NCBI RefSeq assembly: GCF_019279795.1 | Contig: NC_056748.1 | Coordinates: 701,252,095-701,316,094 of the forward strand | DNA length: 64,000 bases | Origin: Protopterus annectens | Taxonomy: Eukaryota; Chordata; Ceratodontiformes; Protopteridae | Direction: 5' to 3' | In this document: positions 11,661 through 23,266 of the stretch, piece by piece | How the letters are laid out: every line of letters starts with the position of its first letter | Numbering within the stretch: the stretch's first letter is position 1 | Notes under the pieces: generated by a model | The model's database searches: none | What the model was told of the DNA's origin: nothing | What the model saw: the letters and a program-made list of their open reading frames with translations, nothing else | Position numbers and translations under genes: made by a program

Positions 11661-12600
11661 TTTATTTAAGCTTCTGGAATGCCTGCGTACATGCTGTGGT
11701 CCACACTACCTTATCTGGCCTGTTTTTCCTTGTCAGGTTTGTGAGGGGAGCAGCAATGGTACTATAACTGGGGACGGACTTTCTGTAGTCCCCTGCTGTC
11801 CCTAAGAATGCCCTCACCTGCTTTTTGGTAACAGGTGCAGGCCATGCCTGAATTGCTTCCACTTTGGCTGGTTCCGGCCTGATCTTACCACTCCCCACTC
11901 TATGTCCCAGGTAGGAGATCTCTGTCATACTCACCTGATAATTGCTGGGCTTAATGGTCAACCCTGCCCTCTGTAGTCTGCCTAGCACCTCCTTGACATG
12001 CTGAAGGTGCTCTTTCCAGGCATGGCTGTAGATGGGAATATCATCTCAGTTAACAAGGCAAACCCTCCTGCTCCTACTAGGATATGATCTACCAGCCTCT
12101 GGAAAGTCGCTGGGGCATTTTTCATCCCAAAAGGCATCTTTGTGAACTCATACAAGCCAAAATGAGTCACAAAGGCTGACCTCTCTCTAACACTGAGAGT
12201 CAAGGGCACCTGCCAGTAACCCTTGATAAGATCAATGGTTGTAAGATACTTAGCCCCACCAAGCTGCTCTAGGGCTTCATCTGTCCTAGGCATGGGGTAA
12301 GCATCTGACTCTGTGTGACTATTTAACTTCCTGTAGTCCACACAGAACCACATGCTGCCATCCATCTTTGGCACCAGCACCACTGGGGAGGCCCAGGCAC
12401 TGTTGGACTCCTGAATTACCCCTAGTTCCAACATTTCCTGTATCTCCTCCCTCAGTGTCTGTTTGACTCTCTCAGGCACCCTAGAAGGGGCCTGCCTAAT
12501 AGGCCTTTGGGGTCCTGTATCCACCTGATGCTGCACTAGGTGGGTGCACCCTGGTTTCCCAGTGAACATGTCTCCAAACTCCTGTAACACTGCTTGGATT
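11660..12600 (-). pseudogene. Copy A, reverse transcriptase part of pol
   Basis: This is a gypsy-type reverse transcriptase fossil. Recognisable blocks are the LREEIQEMLELGVIQESNS entry, SPVVLVPKMDGS, CVDYRKLN, TTIDLIKGYWQVPL, FGMKNAPATFQRLVD and the connection region SYLGHRVG and RAFLGTAG. The domain follows integrase in the sense direction. The region is broken, as is the rest of the element. Confidence 0.88.
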
Positions 12601-12679
12601 TCTCAAACCTGGGTAGGAGATAGCTGCTGGGACATTTCTACCCCTTCCACTGAGGTGTCAGTCTGAGCCTCACTGAGGA

Positions 12680-13760
12680 GATCAGTCACCAGATCTCCTT
12701 CAGCCTCTTCCTGCAATCCACTGCAAGGGCCTCCCTATCATGGTAAGGTTTCATCATGTTAACATGGTACAGTTTGTGCCCCTGCCTCCTGCCTAGCAGT
12801 TCTACCATGTAGTTAACATCACTGACCTTCCTTACCATCTTGTAGGGTCCCTCCCAGGCTGCCTGTAGCTTGTTGTGTCTGACAGGAATGAGAACCATCA
12901 CCTGCTGCATACAGCATACTCTCTAGCTCGAGCATTCTTGTCATACCAGATCTTTTTATACTGGTGGACTTCTGCCAGGTTCTCCTGGGCCAAGCCCATG
13001 AGTTCTCTGAACCTTGTCCTGAGGTTTAGGACATATGCCACAACAGACTCCTTGTGAGATTCATACTCACCCTCCCACTCATCTCAAATTAAATCTAGAG
13101 GTCCTCTCACCCTATGCCTATACAGCAACTCAAACTGTGAAAAATCTGTAGATTCCCGGGGAACCTCTCTATAAGCAAACAACAGATGGGGCAAATATTT
13201 GTCCCACTCCCTCTTAAACTGGTCTGCAAATGCTTGCAGCATGGACTTGAGTGTAGAGTTTAACCTCTCAACAAGACCATTAGTCTGAGGATAGTAGGGG
13301 GTGGTCTTTAAGTGCTTCACCCCACAGAACTTCCACAGAGAAGCCAGCAGGTCTGACATAAAATTGGTATCTCTGTCAGTCAGTATTTATTTTGGAAAAC
13401 CTACTCTGCTGAAAGTCTCTAACAAAGCATTTGCCACCTTTTCTGCCTCAATGGAGGACTAAGCCACTGCCTCAGGGTATCTTGCAGCATAATCTACTAC
13501 CACTAGGATATACCTTTTCCCTTTGGAACTTGAGGTACTCAGAGGCCCCACAATATCCATAGCTACCATCTGAAATGGCTCCTCAGTCACAGGCAAAGGC
13601 ATCAAAGGAGCTTTCACCTTGTCTCCTGCCTTGCCCACCTTTAGGCACTGCTCACAGGTCCTGCAGTACCCTGTTATATCTCTGGAAATTCCAGGCCAAT
13701 AAAAGTTCGGCATAATACGTCTCTTTGTATGTTTTATGCCCATATGACCTGCAAAGGGAA
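12680..13760 (-). pseudogene. Copy A, integrase part of pol
   Basis: This is an integrase fossil lying upstream of reverse transcriptase. The zinc-binding HHCC region reads FYWPGISRDITGYC and CEQC. The catalytic core begins with MVAMDIVGPL and continues to TTPYYPQTNGLVERLN. A C-terminal module around WEGPYKMVRKVSDVNYMVEL resembles the GPY/F region of gypsy integrases. Integrase inserts the element DNA into the host chromosome. Its position is the key sign of a Gmr1-like order. The region is broken. Confidence 0.88.
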
Positions 13761-13833
13761 TATCATGGGCTATGGCTTAGAAGTGGCAGATGGTAGGGTC
13801 TAGGCACTACCAACTGCTGTATTCTCTCATCCT

Positions 13834-14400
13834 CTAGCCCTCCCTCGGGGTCCAGTCTCTATACAGTAACCCTTTGTCCCAGTATACAGATTCCTCCTTC
13901 CCTTGAGAAGCAGGTGCCTCACTAGCTAGCTGCCTCAGGCCTTGTAATGTAGGGTCTGAGAGCTGAGCCTGTCTCAACTCACTCTTTGTAACCTTTCCCA
14001 GCTCCCCTTCCACAGGAAGTCTAGCATCCTCTGACAGCGGTGCCTCACTGTCAGCCTGGGTACTACTACTCACTTCTGCCCTTGTAGTCACTCTGTCCAA
14101 GAGACCATCAGTACCCACAAGCAGCTGTGGCTCACCTTCAGTCTCACTGCTATAGGGTAGCTCCCTCCCTAAAGTAACCGCCTCACCAGTCCTGGCTGCA
14201 AGTATGCAGTCTGACTGGGTCTCCCCCAAGCTACCAGACCCATGTGCTTGTCTCCAAGCCTGACTGCATGTAACTGCATAAACACATGGTACTGCCTCAT
14301 CAAAATCCTTCCCTATCAGGACATCTGCAGGATGGTAATTTGCTACCCCTGTTGTCTGAAGTCAATCTACTACTGGCATTTTGTCATTCCCGCTTACTGG
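13834..14400 (-). pseudogene. Copy A, protease end and protease-integrase linker
   Basis: The linker (about 14229-13834) is acidic and low in complexity, ending in LRQAQLSDPTLQGLRQLA, a usual lead-in to integrase. Upstream, sense-strand reading near 14330-14240 gives a DVLIGKDF-like phrase matching the protease end seen in copy B (DIPADALIGND near 30258). This is part of a broken LTR element. Confidence 0.55.
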
Positions 14401-15550
14401 CTCCCTCAATTTTTGTTCCCCATTTTGCCTCCATGGACATCTATATGCCACATGGCCACACTGGTTGCATTCAAAACATTTAGACTAGGTCCTGGATGTG
14501 TACCTGGACTAGTGGCTTCCCCTGCTACTGGCAGATTCTGTTGGGGCAGTCTGGGCTGCCTCCCATGGGTTCCCTTAGACCCATGAGCAGCACTGGGGGT
14601 CCCTTTCCTGTGCAGTGATGCCCTGTTTGCTAGGTATAGGTCTCCCTGCTTCCCCAACTCATCTGAAGTAGAGCATTGTCTATCAGCTAACCAGATCCTC
14701 ATGTCCTCAGGCAAAGTGCTAAGGGCTTGTTCCCACACCAAAAGGTATGCTAGCCCTTCAAAAGTGGTGACCTGACATCCACTCACCCACTTATGAAAAC
14801 AAGTGCTTAGTTCAGCAACATATTCACACACAGTTTCATCTGCCTTGTGTCTATACTCACAAAACCTTTTCCTATATGTTTCAGGTGTTAGCTTAAAAAA
14901 TTCTAGCAAACAATTCTTTACAGCATTAAAAATCATTGTCAGACAGTTTGGAAAGTATATTTACAGCTTTACCATGGAGTAAGGGGTCAGGAACCGTACC
15001 CAGAACCTTTGGTCAACATCATAGTGTTTACATACTCTCTCAAACATGTGAATGATACTATCAAAATTATCTCCCTCTGTAAACTGTGGAAGAAATGTAC
15101 ATACTTTTTTTGCTTCTGGGGTTCAGTTACTCCCTTCCCCATTACCTCCATGACTCTGGCAAAGAGTCAGCATCTCCTTTTTGTGCTGCCTCTGCCTTTT
15201 CTTCTCCTCAGCTTCCAGGCATATCAATTTATCATTCTCATCAGCCTGTAGACATTGCAGTTTCTCTGCTGCTTCTATTTTCAACTTCTTGGCCTCCAAC
15301 TCAAGTCTCTAACTCCAGATGGATTTGTAAGTCCTCTGTAGAAAAGTTGAGCTGTCCATTTTCTGAGTGTTGTACATCTCCACAGCCAGTCTGATCATTC
15401 TTCTGGTTGCAATTTTCTAATACAGCTGGGACCACAACTGCAATCATGTCTGCTTTAGTCATGTTTCCATGCACCAGTCCTTTAGCCTGGCACATCTCAG
15501 CCAACTGGCTCCTTGTCAGCTTACCGTACTCCTCTGCTCACATGCTTGCC
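14400..15550 (-). pseudogene. Copy A, gag region
   Basis: The N-terminal part (near 15530-15300) resembles the copy B gag start, which has LTRSQLVEMCQAKGL, a SAP-like helix pair. The main gag block (about 14936-14450) has FFKLTPETYRKRFCEYRHKA and ends near a decayed zinc-knuckle region. Gag packages the element RNA. The region is broken and shares clear similarity with 28831-29923. Confidence 0.75.
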
Positions 15551-16395
15551 TGCTCTCCCTGACTAACTAAGCTAATAAAAGAAATAAAAAAAATGTGATC
15601 TGAACTATGAATATTCACTGTATGGCTGATTTAGAGTACAAAAATACCTTCAGTGTATACCCAAGCTACAGGAATTCACCACCCACACCACTACAAGCCA
15701 ATTAATATGTGATGTGGCTAACTCACCACTATGAACCAATTAATATCTGATGTGGATATCCCACTATTGCCAAACAATTAATATGTGATCCCCATGAACT
15801 GGCCCAGTGATAAAGGAGCCTCAATCCTCACCACTAGTACCAGTGAGGGGCCTCCATATTGGAAAGATAACAAGTACACACACAGTAAAGCACAATTTCC
15901 CTTAAGAACACACAGAGATCACAGTCAGTCTGGGGCGAGTTTTTCCCTTTCTCTCCAGATCCCCAATAAAACTCCCCACTGGCACAGCTATAGGGTTCAG
16001 ATCTCAGTTGAGTGGCAAAACCTAAACCTCCAGCACCCTCTCTGTCCAACCAGTGCTTTGTGTCCCTGCCCAAGTAGCTGACACACAAACACTTTGAGAT
16101 TTGATTTATATACAAATGCACAGACACTCCTGGGGAAGGCTGGCACAGGCTCATTAGCTATGCCCCCTTCTGCCCAAACTATATAGTAGTACTGATTGCC
16201 ACCAACCACTACTATCAGCTACTATAAAGGCCTTTACCAAAGGGTGTCCAATTCTACTGTGCAATGTTATTATTATTATCCAATTGGTAAGTGTGACTGA
16301 GACTTGAAGGCTATTTAGGAGTGGCTTATACAGTATCACCAAATACATGCAAGTACTCTCAGAGCTTAAATTATCTCTACACAAAACAGCCACAG
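15551..16395 (-). mobile_element. Copy A, untranslated leader between 5' LTR and gag
   Basis: No gene. This region matches the leader of copy B (27940-28830) in reverse complement, including the phrase around the single-base differences near 15900-16010. It identifies copies A and B as the same family. Confidence 0.7.
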
Positions 16396-17055
16396 TTCAA
16401 CACAGTGATAATAGAGAGTCCAGAAATCACAGGAAAATGATTTAAAACAATATTGTAGGATAGTCTGACATAAATATAGAAAATGACTAGATTAATCTGG
16501 CTATATTCTATCTCGAAGAGAAATCACTGTTCTAAATATCTTACTTACAAGGCAACGTGCTGGTGAGTTGTCACCTTCAGAGCAAAATACAAAATGCTCA
16601 GTCTTTCTCTCTGAGAAAGTCTTAAATTGATAATAGACATTACTGCTGAGTAATTTCAGATTACACCATTCTTGACACTTCTGCTCAAGTTTTCCAGGCT
16701 CACAGAACTTAAAATTTAACATTTCTTTGTAATCTGCAATTGCCAGGAAGCCACAGCAATAAAAGACACTTTACATGTGAAACCTAGTAATTATCTCTGT
16801 CTTAGGACAATAGAAAGAATTTCCTGGTCCAGACACCCTGTCTCCTAGCTTGAGATCACACACAGTTGTAAAATTCTTCACTTATCAGCTTTCTTCCAGC
16901 AGAGTGCACTCTGGTCACATTTTTTAAGCTTAGCATATAACACAGTTTTCTTACACTTGTGAAACAAGCCTGTGGATCATTTTAATATTTACAGTGACAC
17001 AGAATTATTTACAAAATTCTATCTAGCTAGGCTGGCAGCCTCTCAGTTTATCACA
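16396..17055 (-). repeat. Copy A, 5' LTR
   Basis: In the sense direction it starts with tgtga at 17055. It aligns with 10834-11155 and then 53-390, so it bridges the site of the nested insert. The open frames inside it carry no recognisable protein. Confidence 0.85.
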
Positions 17056-17342
17056 GCTGGCATAGATCGTTTGTATATCAGATTCCAAAGAAAAACAAAA
17101 ACAAACTTTGCTACCAGAGTTCTGTCCTTCAGCTGGTAATAGAATTATATCAGATCTAGTCACCTGACTCTGGCACAGTTCACATTCAGAACTCTGTTAA
17201 GATTCTGTTGCAGTATTTTTTAACATAAGCAACTTTTACAAATACATTTTAATACAAGCATCTGCACAAATTAGTGTGACAGTCAAATGATATTAGATTA
17301 TTTACAAAACTTTAGCCAGTCATGCTGTCATATGCCTCACAT
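17056..17342 (-). repeat. Older LTR stub related to the Gmr1-like family
   Basis: Read on the minus strand from about 17341, the start tgtgaggcatatgac followed by a ttttgtaaataat phrase resembles the LTR start at 17055 (tgtgataaactgag and ttttgtaaataat). It may be a diverged LTR next to copy A. The match is short. Confidence 0.35.
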
Positions 17343-17389
17343 GTACTGTCCCACTTGTCATAATACAGATGGCAATACCACACAATGTC

Positions 17390-18960
17390 ACATATATAAC
17401 TGCTTGCTACATATGTTATTAAAAAACATTATCCTGCTTATGTCTTAATCATTTTTCTACTTTACTAGACCTTCTTATTCCCTGTTGGAAACACATTATT
17501 AAACATAGCATGACAGATTAAGTATCAGGATAAACATAAAAGTAACACACCACAATGATGTTCAGCAATGACCCAGGAAAAAAATAATAAAAATAAAAAC
17601 ATTATTTGTCTGTTTCTACCTGTCTCCATCTCTCCCTCTCTCTATTCCACTGCGGTGGTGGTGCTGCGGTAGCATTGTTGCCTCACAGTTAGACGTTGCC
17701 CGTTTGATTTTCAGTTTGAGCGTCTTCTGTGTGGCGACATGCGTGAATGGGCATTCCTTCGTTGAAGGTTGTGCGTTAGGCCCGGCAAGCCAGCACGTAG
17801 AAATCTACTGCCAATCATTAGCGGACCGGAGTTCCGCTGTGGCGACCCCTAACCGGGAAAAGCCGAAGGACACAAACAAACAAACAATTGTCATGGCTGC
17901 AATAAAGACTGATGCATACATTCCCTATTGCTTCAGTCTGTTGTCAGATTTTTAACTTTATGAAGTAGGAGTTCATATGTGGTGTGCTGAGATAATGCTC
18001 ATGTGTTTTGTTTTTTTTTGTATAGAGTGAACGTTCAAATTCATAAGTGTTTGAAAGTGTTACTGAATGTGTTTTATATGACTCTCATGTGTATACCTGT
18101 TACATATTTTATTAACACACCGTTATCCTGTTGCTGTATTAATCTAACTCCCCGCTAGAAACACTGTCTTGCACTGATCCTGACAGAATAATTATGATGA
18201 CAATCCTAAGGATAATGCAACACAAGCATGTGCAGAAGTGGCCTGTAAGCAAGACTCTTCCTAGGTCTGTATCCCTATCTCCCCAATCTCTTTTCCCCAT
18301 TTATTGTTCTCACTTTTTGCATGGAGCTTGGCATTGTGCAGCAATGCTGCATGATGAAGAATGTAGTTTGACATCTTACAGCAAATGCTGAAGATTTTAA
18401 TTTTGACGGCACAAGCACAGTTCATGTCACACAAATGTGCTTAGCACCACTGTTCTATAGAAATACAGACTGACAATACTGTTGTGAGATACTTACTATA
18501 ACATAATAGGCTGCTGGATGTAATTTACACCTTATGGGATATCACCATTGTCATCACTTTGATAAAGCCTGATGACTACATTTTTCATTGCTTCAGTCTG
18601 TTGTCACTGTCCCTTCAAATGTGTGATTTTAATTTGAGAAAGTATGATTTCCTAAGCAGTGAGCTGAGATAATCCTTCTGTCTGGACACTTTTATTTTAT
18701 ACTGTCAAGTGTCCAAATTCACACTTATGTCATACAATAAGGTTATATCTTAACCTCTTAAGAATACATGCTTAAGTGTGTGCTGCATATGTTATTAACC
18801 CACCACTATCTTTCTTATGTCCTCATCATGTTTCCACTGTCCTTCCCCTTCTTGATCCAAAATGGAAACACTTTACCAACACCTCTGAAATGCAGATTTT
18901 CAAAGGATGTCCACATTTATGTATATCAATATTTGTTGTGGTCATCACTAAATTTGTGAA
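17390..18960. repeat. Degenerate tandem repeat, period about 660-690
   Basis: Phrases recur in order. A ttgctacatatgttatt-like phrase lies at 17406, 18096 and 18781. The phrase attgcttcagtctgttgtca lies at 17927 and 18587. A gctgagataat phrase lies at 17987 and 18663. The copies are decayed, and a SINE is inserted in the first full unit. No protein or RNA gene is visible. Confidence 0.55.
17648..17886 (+). mobile_element. tRNA-like SINE with an RTE-type tail
   Basis: The head (about 17655-17715) has a ggtagcattgttgcctcacag phrase and a B-box-like segment, as in tRNA-derived SINEs transcribed by RNA polymerase III. The tail near 17837-17873 contains gtggcgacccctaac and then agccgaag, nearly the same as the end of the RTE LINE at 31776-31813. 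It ends in caaa repeats. SINEs borrow the 3' tail of the LINE that moves them, so an RTE partner is likely. Confidence 0.7.
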
Positions 18961-20129
18961 TGTATAGGAAATCATTAAGGATTGGCATCATTAAGTAATG
19001 CCATACATTTCATCTGGAAATTTATAGAGGTCAGAAAATGCATGCTAACACAAATCTTATTATCTTAGCCAAGTTCCAATTTTATAAGGGCAGTAATTAT
19101 AATTTGACCCTATTTTTTGTCTTTTGTCACCCAATATATATATTTTTTAATCTGTATGTATGGAGCCTGATACAAGAATCATGTCATGCAAACACATGAA
19201 GTTGCATTACAACAACTGCAATATGCCTCAAATAAATGGACATTCACCACAGATGAGAAACAACACCCTATTAAACAATGGTGATGTCATCCATTCAGTT
19301 GTGCACTGTCACTGTTGTAAAACAGTATCTTTTGTGGCATTTGCAGTTCATGCAATGTTCTGTAGATTGTGATCTTATGTAGTCAGTTCTAATCCAGCCA
19401 TTACTCCTTAGAGTCAGTTGTGTCATTATGACTGTGAATGTGCATGTAGGTAACAATGTTGTCACACACCTGTCTACTGTGTTCATGTATAGCTGGCAAC
19501 TCCTCTTATAAGAATTTCTGTCCATTTTTTCACAGAAAAATGCTTTGCTTGACAACTTTGATGACCACGGATAAAATTTGCCATTTCTAATATTAGCATT
19601 AAGCCTTCTTCTCTGTTGTGAGGAATTGAGACAATGTTCAGTATGTTGTTGCCTTAGTAAGCCATGGGTTCAAATCTGTGATTTGCAATACATTGTGCAT
19701 GATTGGAATTCTACCGTCACAGTGCCAACTGCATTACGCATCACGTGTTTGTGTATATGTAGCATCATCCAATATTGTGCGACAATGAGACAAATAGCAT
19801 CAGTCTTTTAACTGAATTACAGGCACACATATGTGTTGCTGTAATAAGATGATGCAGTGCTCTCATATACACATATATGTCACAAATGTATTAAGACTTC
19901 TACTGTAGTGAGTTCAGTTTCAGAATATAATGTTGCTTCAGTTGTCACATAGGTGTTCAAAAATCTACATCAAGTGACTATGATCATTGTGTTTCAGTAT
20001 ACGTGCTGCTATGCATGAATGGCAATCGTCACAGTTGTAATGTGTACAATTACAGTGAGAGAGGCCTCTCCATCCCTTTTACCTCAAACAACTGGTTCGC
20101 AATACAATCATATGATGCAATTACTTCAA
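18961..20129. other. Unassigned sequence
   Basis: No gene recognised. At 19639-19678 a ttgttgcc...gggttcaaatctg segment resembles the SINE head at 17670-17715, so a worn SINE head is possible. The open frames are short and without motifs. Confidence 0.4.
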
Positions 20130-20495
20130 ACAGATTCATAGATTCATATATTGTTACTAGGTTTATGATCCAGGGGGCTTTCTAAGCCTAGTCAAGTTTT
20201 CCAGAAAGATTAATGATGTCCTTTATCCAAACAGGACACTGACAGCCAGGCATTTATAAGCTACATCTGTCCTTAATGCACATGGGTGCCAAACCTGTTG
20301 TAAATTTCCTATTCCCCATGCCTTGCTCTAGGTTGCACTTAAACTGGAAAAGGCACTATGGGGGTGGCTAATGCCTTGACCAGTATTTGAAAACTTAGCA
20401 GTGACAGGTGCAGACCATCTCTGGCAAAGCACCATGGTCTGTCAATCATGTCATCTCAGGCTGACAAATACTGGATTCCCTTGGAATGATATAAT
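20130..20495 (-). mobile_element. CR1 scraps: 3' end joined to ORF1 end
   Basis: 20130-20290 resembles the CR1 3' UTR and tail (gattcatagattcata, then a phrase like tataagcctag). 20335-20495 matches the end of CR1 ORF1 in copies A (4040-4200) and C (39220-39370). ORF2 is absent between them, so this is a CR1 with a large internal deletion or two separate scraps. Confidence 0.65.
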
Positions 20496-21359
20496 GTATC
20501 CACTGTGCATTAAACACAATTCCTTTTGCATGCAAAGGAAATGTAATAACCACTATACTACAAAGTTTTAAGATAGGTGGAGTCTCGCAGTTGTGTTAAG
20601 ACTTCCACTGTGGCACATGTGATTAATACACACTTCATTAGCCTGTGGACTTACACAAGTGACTGTTCAATTCTACAAAAGTAAAATAATATGTGAGTGT
20701 ACTGATGTGAGACAACCACCATTACATCAAGTTATTTTTAAATATTTTAATGTTAGACAAACAACTTTCAACACATTCAAGAATTTCATGGTAAAGTAAA
20801 AGGTGTTCAGGGATTCCTGTGTTATGAGTGCTCCTGTGGCACTTATAGTATGTACTGACTTGTATAGCAAATCTAAACAGCTACCCTGTGGTTTGAATCT
20901 AGGACTGTGTGTGTGAAAAACAATGTGAATGGAAAACACTGGCTTGTCCAAGCAGCACTGATAATGGGCTGTTCAAAGTTGTGGGAGCATAACATAGCAA
21001 CCTTCTTTTCCTAACTCTGACAAATTATTATTGGATAAATTAAAATCAAAAGCCCGTTCTTACTTCACACCTTGATTGCTGTTACTTCTGACAAGTTCCA
21101 GTACTATCTCCTGTGGTGGAAACAGACAATGCACAGCTCTGTAGAATGTGTAGTATGATCGGCAGGGGTTTGAATCTGTAAAATCATTCCGTCAAGTAAC
21201 TATATCAGACAGGTATGTCTTAGGCAAAGAAAGCAGTTACAGCACAGTCAGAAGGCTACATTTCTAAGGTCTCACATTCCAAGTTAGGGGATCCATTAAC
21301 ATTACAAGAGGAGATTGATGTAATCCCTTCAAGGGTTTTCATGACACAACCAACATTTT
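20496..21359. other. Unassigned sequence
   Basis: I see no gene. Two ggtttgaatct phrases (near 20890 and 21158) look like tRNA B boxes but lack the rest of a tRNA. Confidence 0.35.
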
Positions 21360-22480
21360 AATTTTTGTGAAGACTGGAGGTTAGTAAGGGTGGGAGTGTC
21401 ATACAGAAGACTGGGGAGGATATAAGTAATGTCAAGTGTAATTTTAGTTGCATCAGTGAGAAAGTTTTTGGCTCTGTAAAGCATCCCTAGTTTCTGATGA
21501 GTTTTTCTTATGTGGTTTTATATATACAGGTCGAATATAAGATTAACATCCACTATCACCCCAAATAGTTTGTATTATCAAGAGGGAAGACTTTAAATTT
21601 TGTTTTTTCTTAAAAGAAGGATTTATGGAAAAAAGCAGTAGTTTGGTCTTTTTTTGGGTTGAGCATGAGTTGTGAGTTATGAAGCCATGTTTCAGTGGCT
21701 GTTAAAGCTTCCTGAGTAATTTTTGGGGGGTGTACCATGTTGTCAGACGTGGAAATGAGAGTGGAATTATCTTTGTATTGTATTAGGGTGGCCTGTTGTG
21801 TGGAAGTATAGAGTGTGTTGACGAGAATGTTAAAGAGGAGGGGCCAAGGACAGAGCCCTGTGGTACACTGGCTGTGACTGGCAGGTAAGGAGAGAGCATG
21901 GAGTGTGATTTTACTGACTGATACCTATTGGACAGGTAGCTTTTCAACCACAGAAGGGTGGAATGAGAGAGACCTAGTGAGGACATTTGAAGTAGAAGTT
22001 TGCTGTAACAAACTGTGTTGAAAGTTTAGACAAGTCTAGAAATAAGGAAGAGATTAGTTTGTTATTATCTATAGATTTATTGACAGTATCTGTATAGGTT
22101 GAAAGGGTGGTGCTAGTACTATGGGGAGGATGGAAGCCATGTTTTGTAGGGTATAGGAGTTCTTCCTGCAGGAGACAGTCTAGCAATTGTTTTTGAATAC
22201 ATTTTTCAAGTATTTTGGCAAGGGGATATAAGATTGCTATAGGCCTAAAATTATTAATGCCTGCTGAATTTCCTCCTTATGCAGAGGGATAATGTGTGAC
22301 TTTTTCCAGAGTCAGGGAATGTGTGATTCCCGTATTGAGCTATTTATAAGGACTGAAACAGGATAGGCAATGCTACTGGCTGCTATTTTTAGGTATTCGC
22401 TTGGAAGGTCATCAGCTGAAGAAGAGCATGGTTTAAGTTTGTTTAAGAGTAGTTTTATAAAGGATGATATATATTTCTCT
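21360..22480 (-). mobile_element. L2-like LINE remnant, copy 2
   Basis: Minus-strand reading gives pieces of reverse transcriptase: LLYPTKHGFHPPHSTST, SLFLDLSKLSTQF, then LSHSTLLWLKSYLSNRYQSV and SVPQGSVLGP. These match the L2 copy at 9200-9540. The frame is broken several times. Both ends are missing. No catalytic YADD box is readable. Confidence 0.75.
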
Positions 22481-23099
22481 TTATGATATGCCCTGGCATG
22501 TGCTAGAGTCTGACAAGATGCAAATGCTTAAATGCTTAGTATGTCATTGACTGCTCACAGGTATTACTTATTTTTAAAATAATAATGCTCTGTATGGCAT
22601 ATCTTCGTACAAACATGTATATATTACTGTAATTATTTTGTTCACACTATAGAGCTTTATAAGATGTGAGGTCTTCTAGAATGGTTCTTAATGTGTGTCA
22701 TGCTGCAAAATCATTACAAAGTGTGAGTGAACCCATGTTATAATATTTTCTTGTGTGTTTTTTGTAGTTTACTTGAAATTATGGTACTCTTTGTTGAAAT
22801 ACCTTGTGAGCATGCCCAGAATAATGATGTAGTAGATGCATGCCGTGCAGAAAAGGGAACTTTAATTATGTAATGTCATGAGATCTTTCTTTTCATTTCT
22901 TGCTCTTGGTCAGGACTTAATTGAATTATCCTCGCTAATGCTGGCTTTGCCAAAAGCTGCACAATGGAGTTAGAGACCTACGTGTGAAGGATAACATTTG
23001 TCATGGGCAAGTGTACCTTTGGTGTATGTGCAGTGTAAATGTAGAAGGGGTCAGTTAGTAATACATGCTAATGCTTCAAACCTATAAGTACCATCTCTG
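22481..23099. other. Unassigned sequence
   Basis: AT-rich, no motif, no long frame; nothing recognised. Confidence 0.4.
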
Positions 23100-23266
23100 A
23101 AATTTCCACAGTCCCTCGCTGCTCAAGGAGTAACTGGTTCTTGCTCTGAACAGTATCTCTACATCAGTTAGCTGTAGATTACACTAACTAAAGCAGCCAA
23201 ACCTCCTCCATTACAAACACCTCCCATGCTATTCCCTTGTAAAATACACATTAATGACTAACAACC

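Larger units (their letters stand above)
10834..17055 (-). mobile_element. Gmr1-like Ty3/gypsy LTR retrotransposon, copy A (body, 5' LTR and proximal 3' LTR)
   Basis: This is an LTR retrotransposon fossil on the minus strand. Order in the sense direction: 5' LTR (17055 to about 16396), leader, gag, protease remnant, integrase, reverse transcriptase, RNase H, a G-run polypurine tract and the 3' LTR (11155-10834, resumed at 390-1). Integrase lies upstream of reverse transcriptase. That order is normal for Ty1/copia but within Ty3/gypsy is known from the Gmr1 clade, first described from Atlantic cod and found in deuterostomes. The protein sequences are gypsy-like, not copia-like. The coding part is broken in roughly ten places. 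A shorter relative lies at 26949-30805. Confidence 0.85.

Noticed and set aside
20500-20575. tRNA-like segment on the minus strand with tagtatagtggtta and a stem-loop
   Set aside because: The A-box-like part and an anticodon-like stem are there, but position 33 is not T and no T-arm follows. It is at most a worn tRNA-derived repeat.
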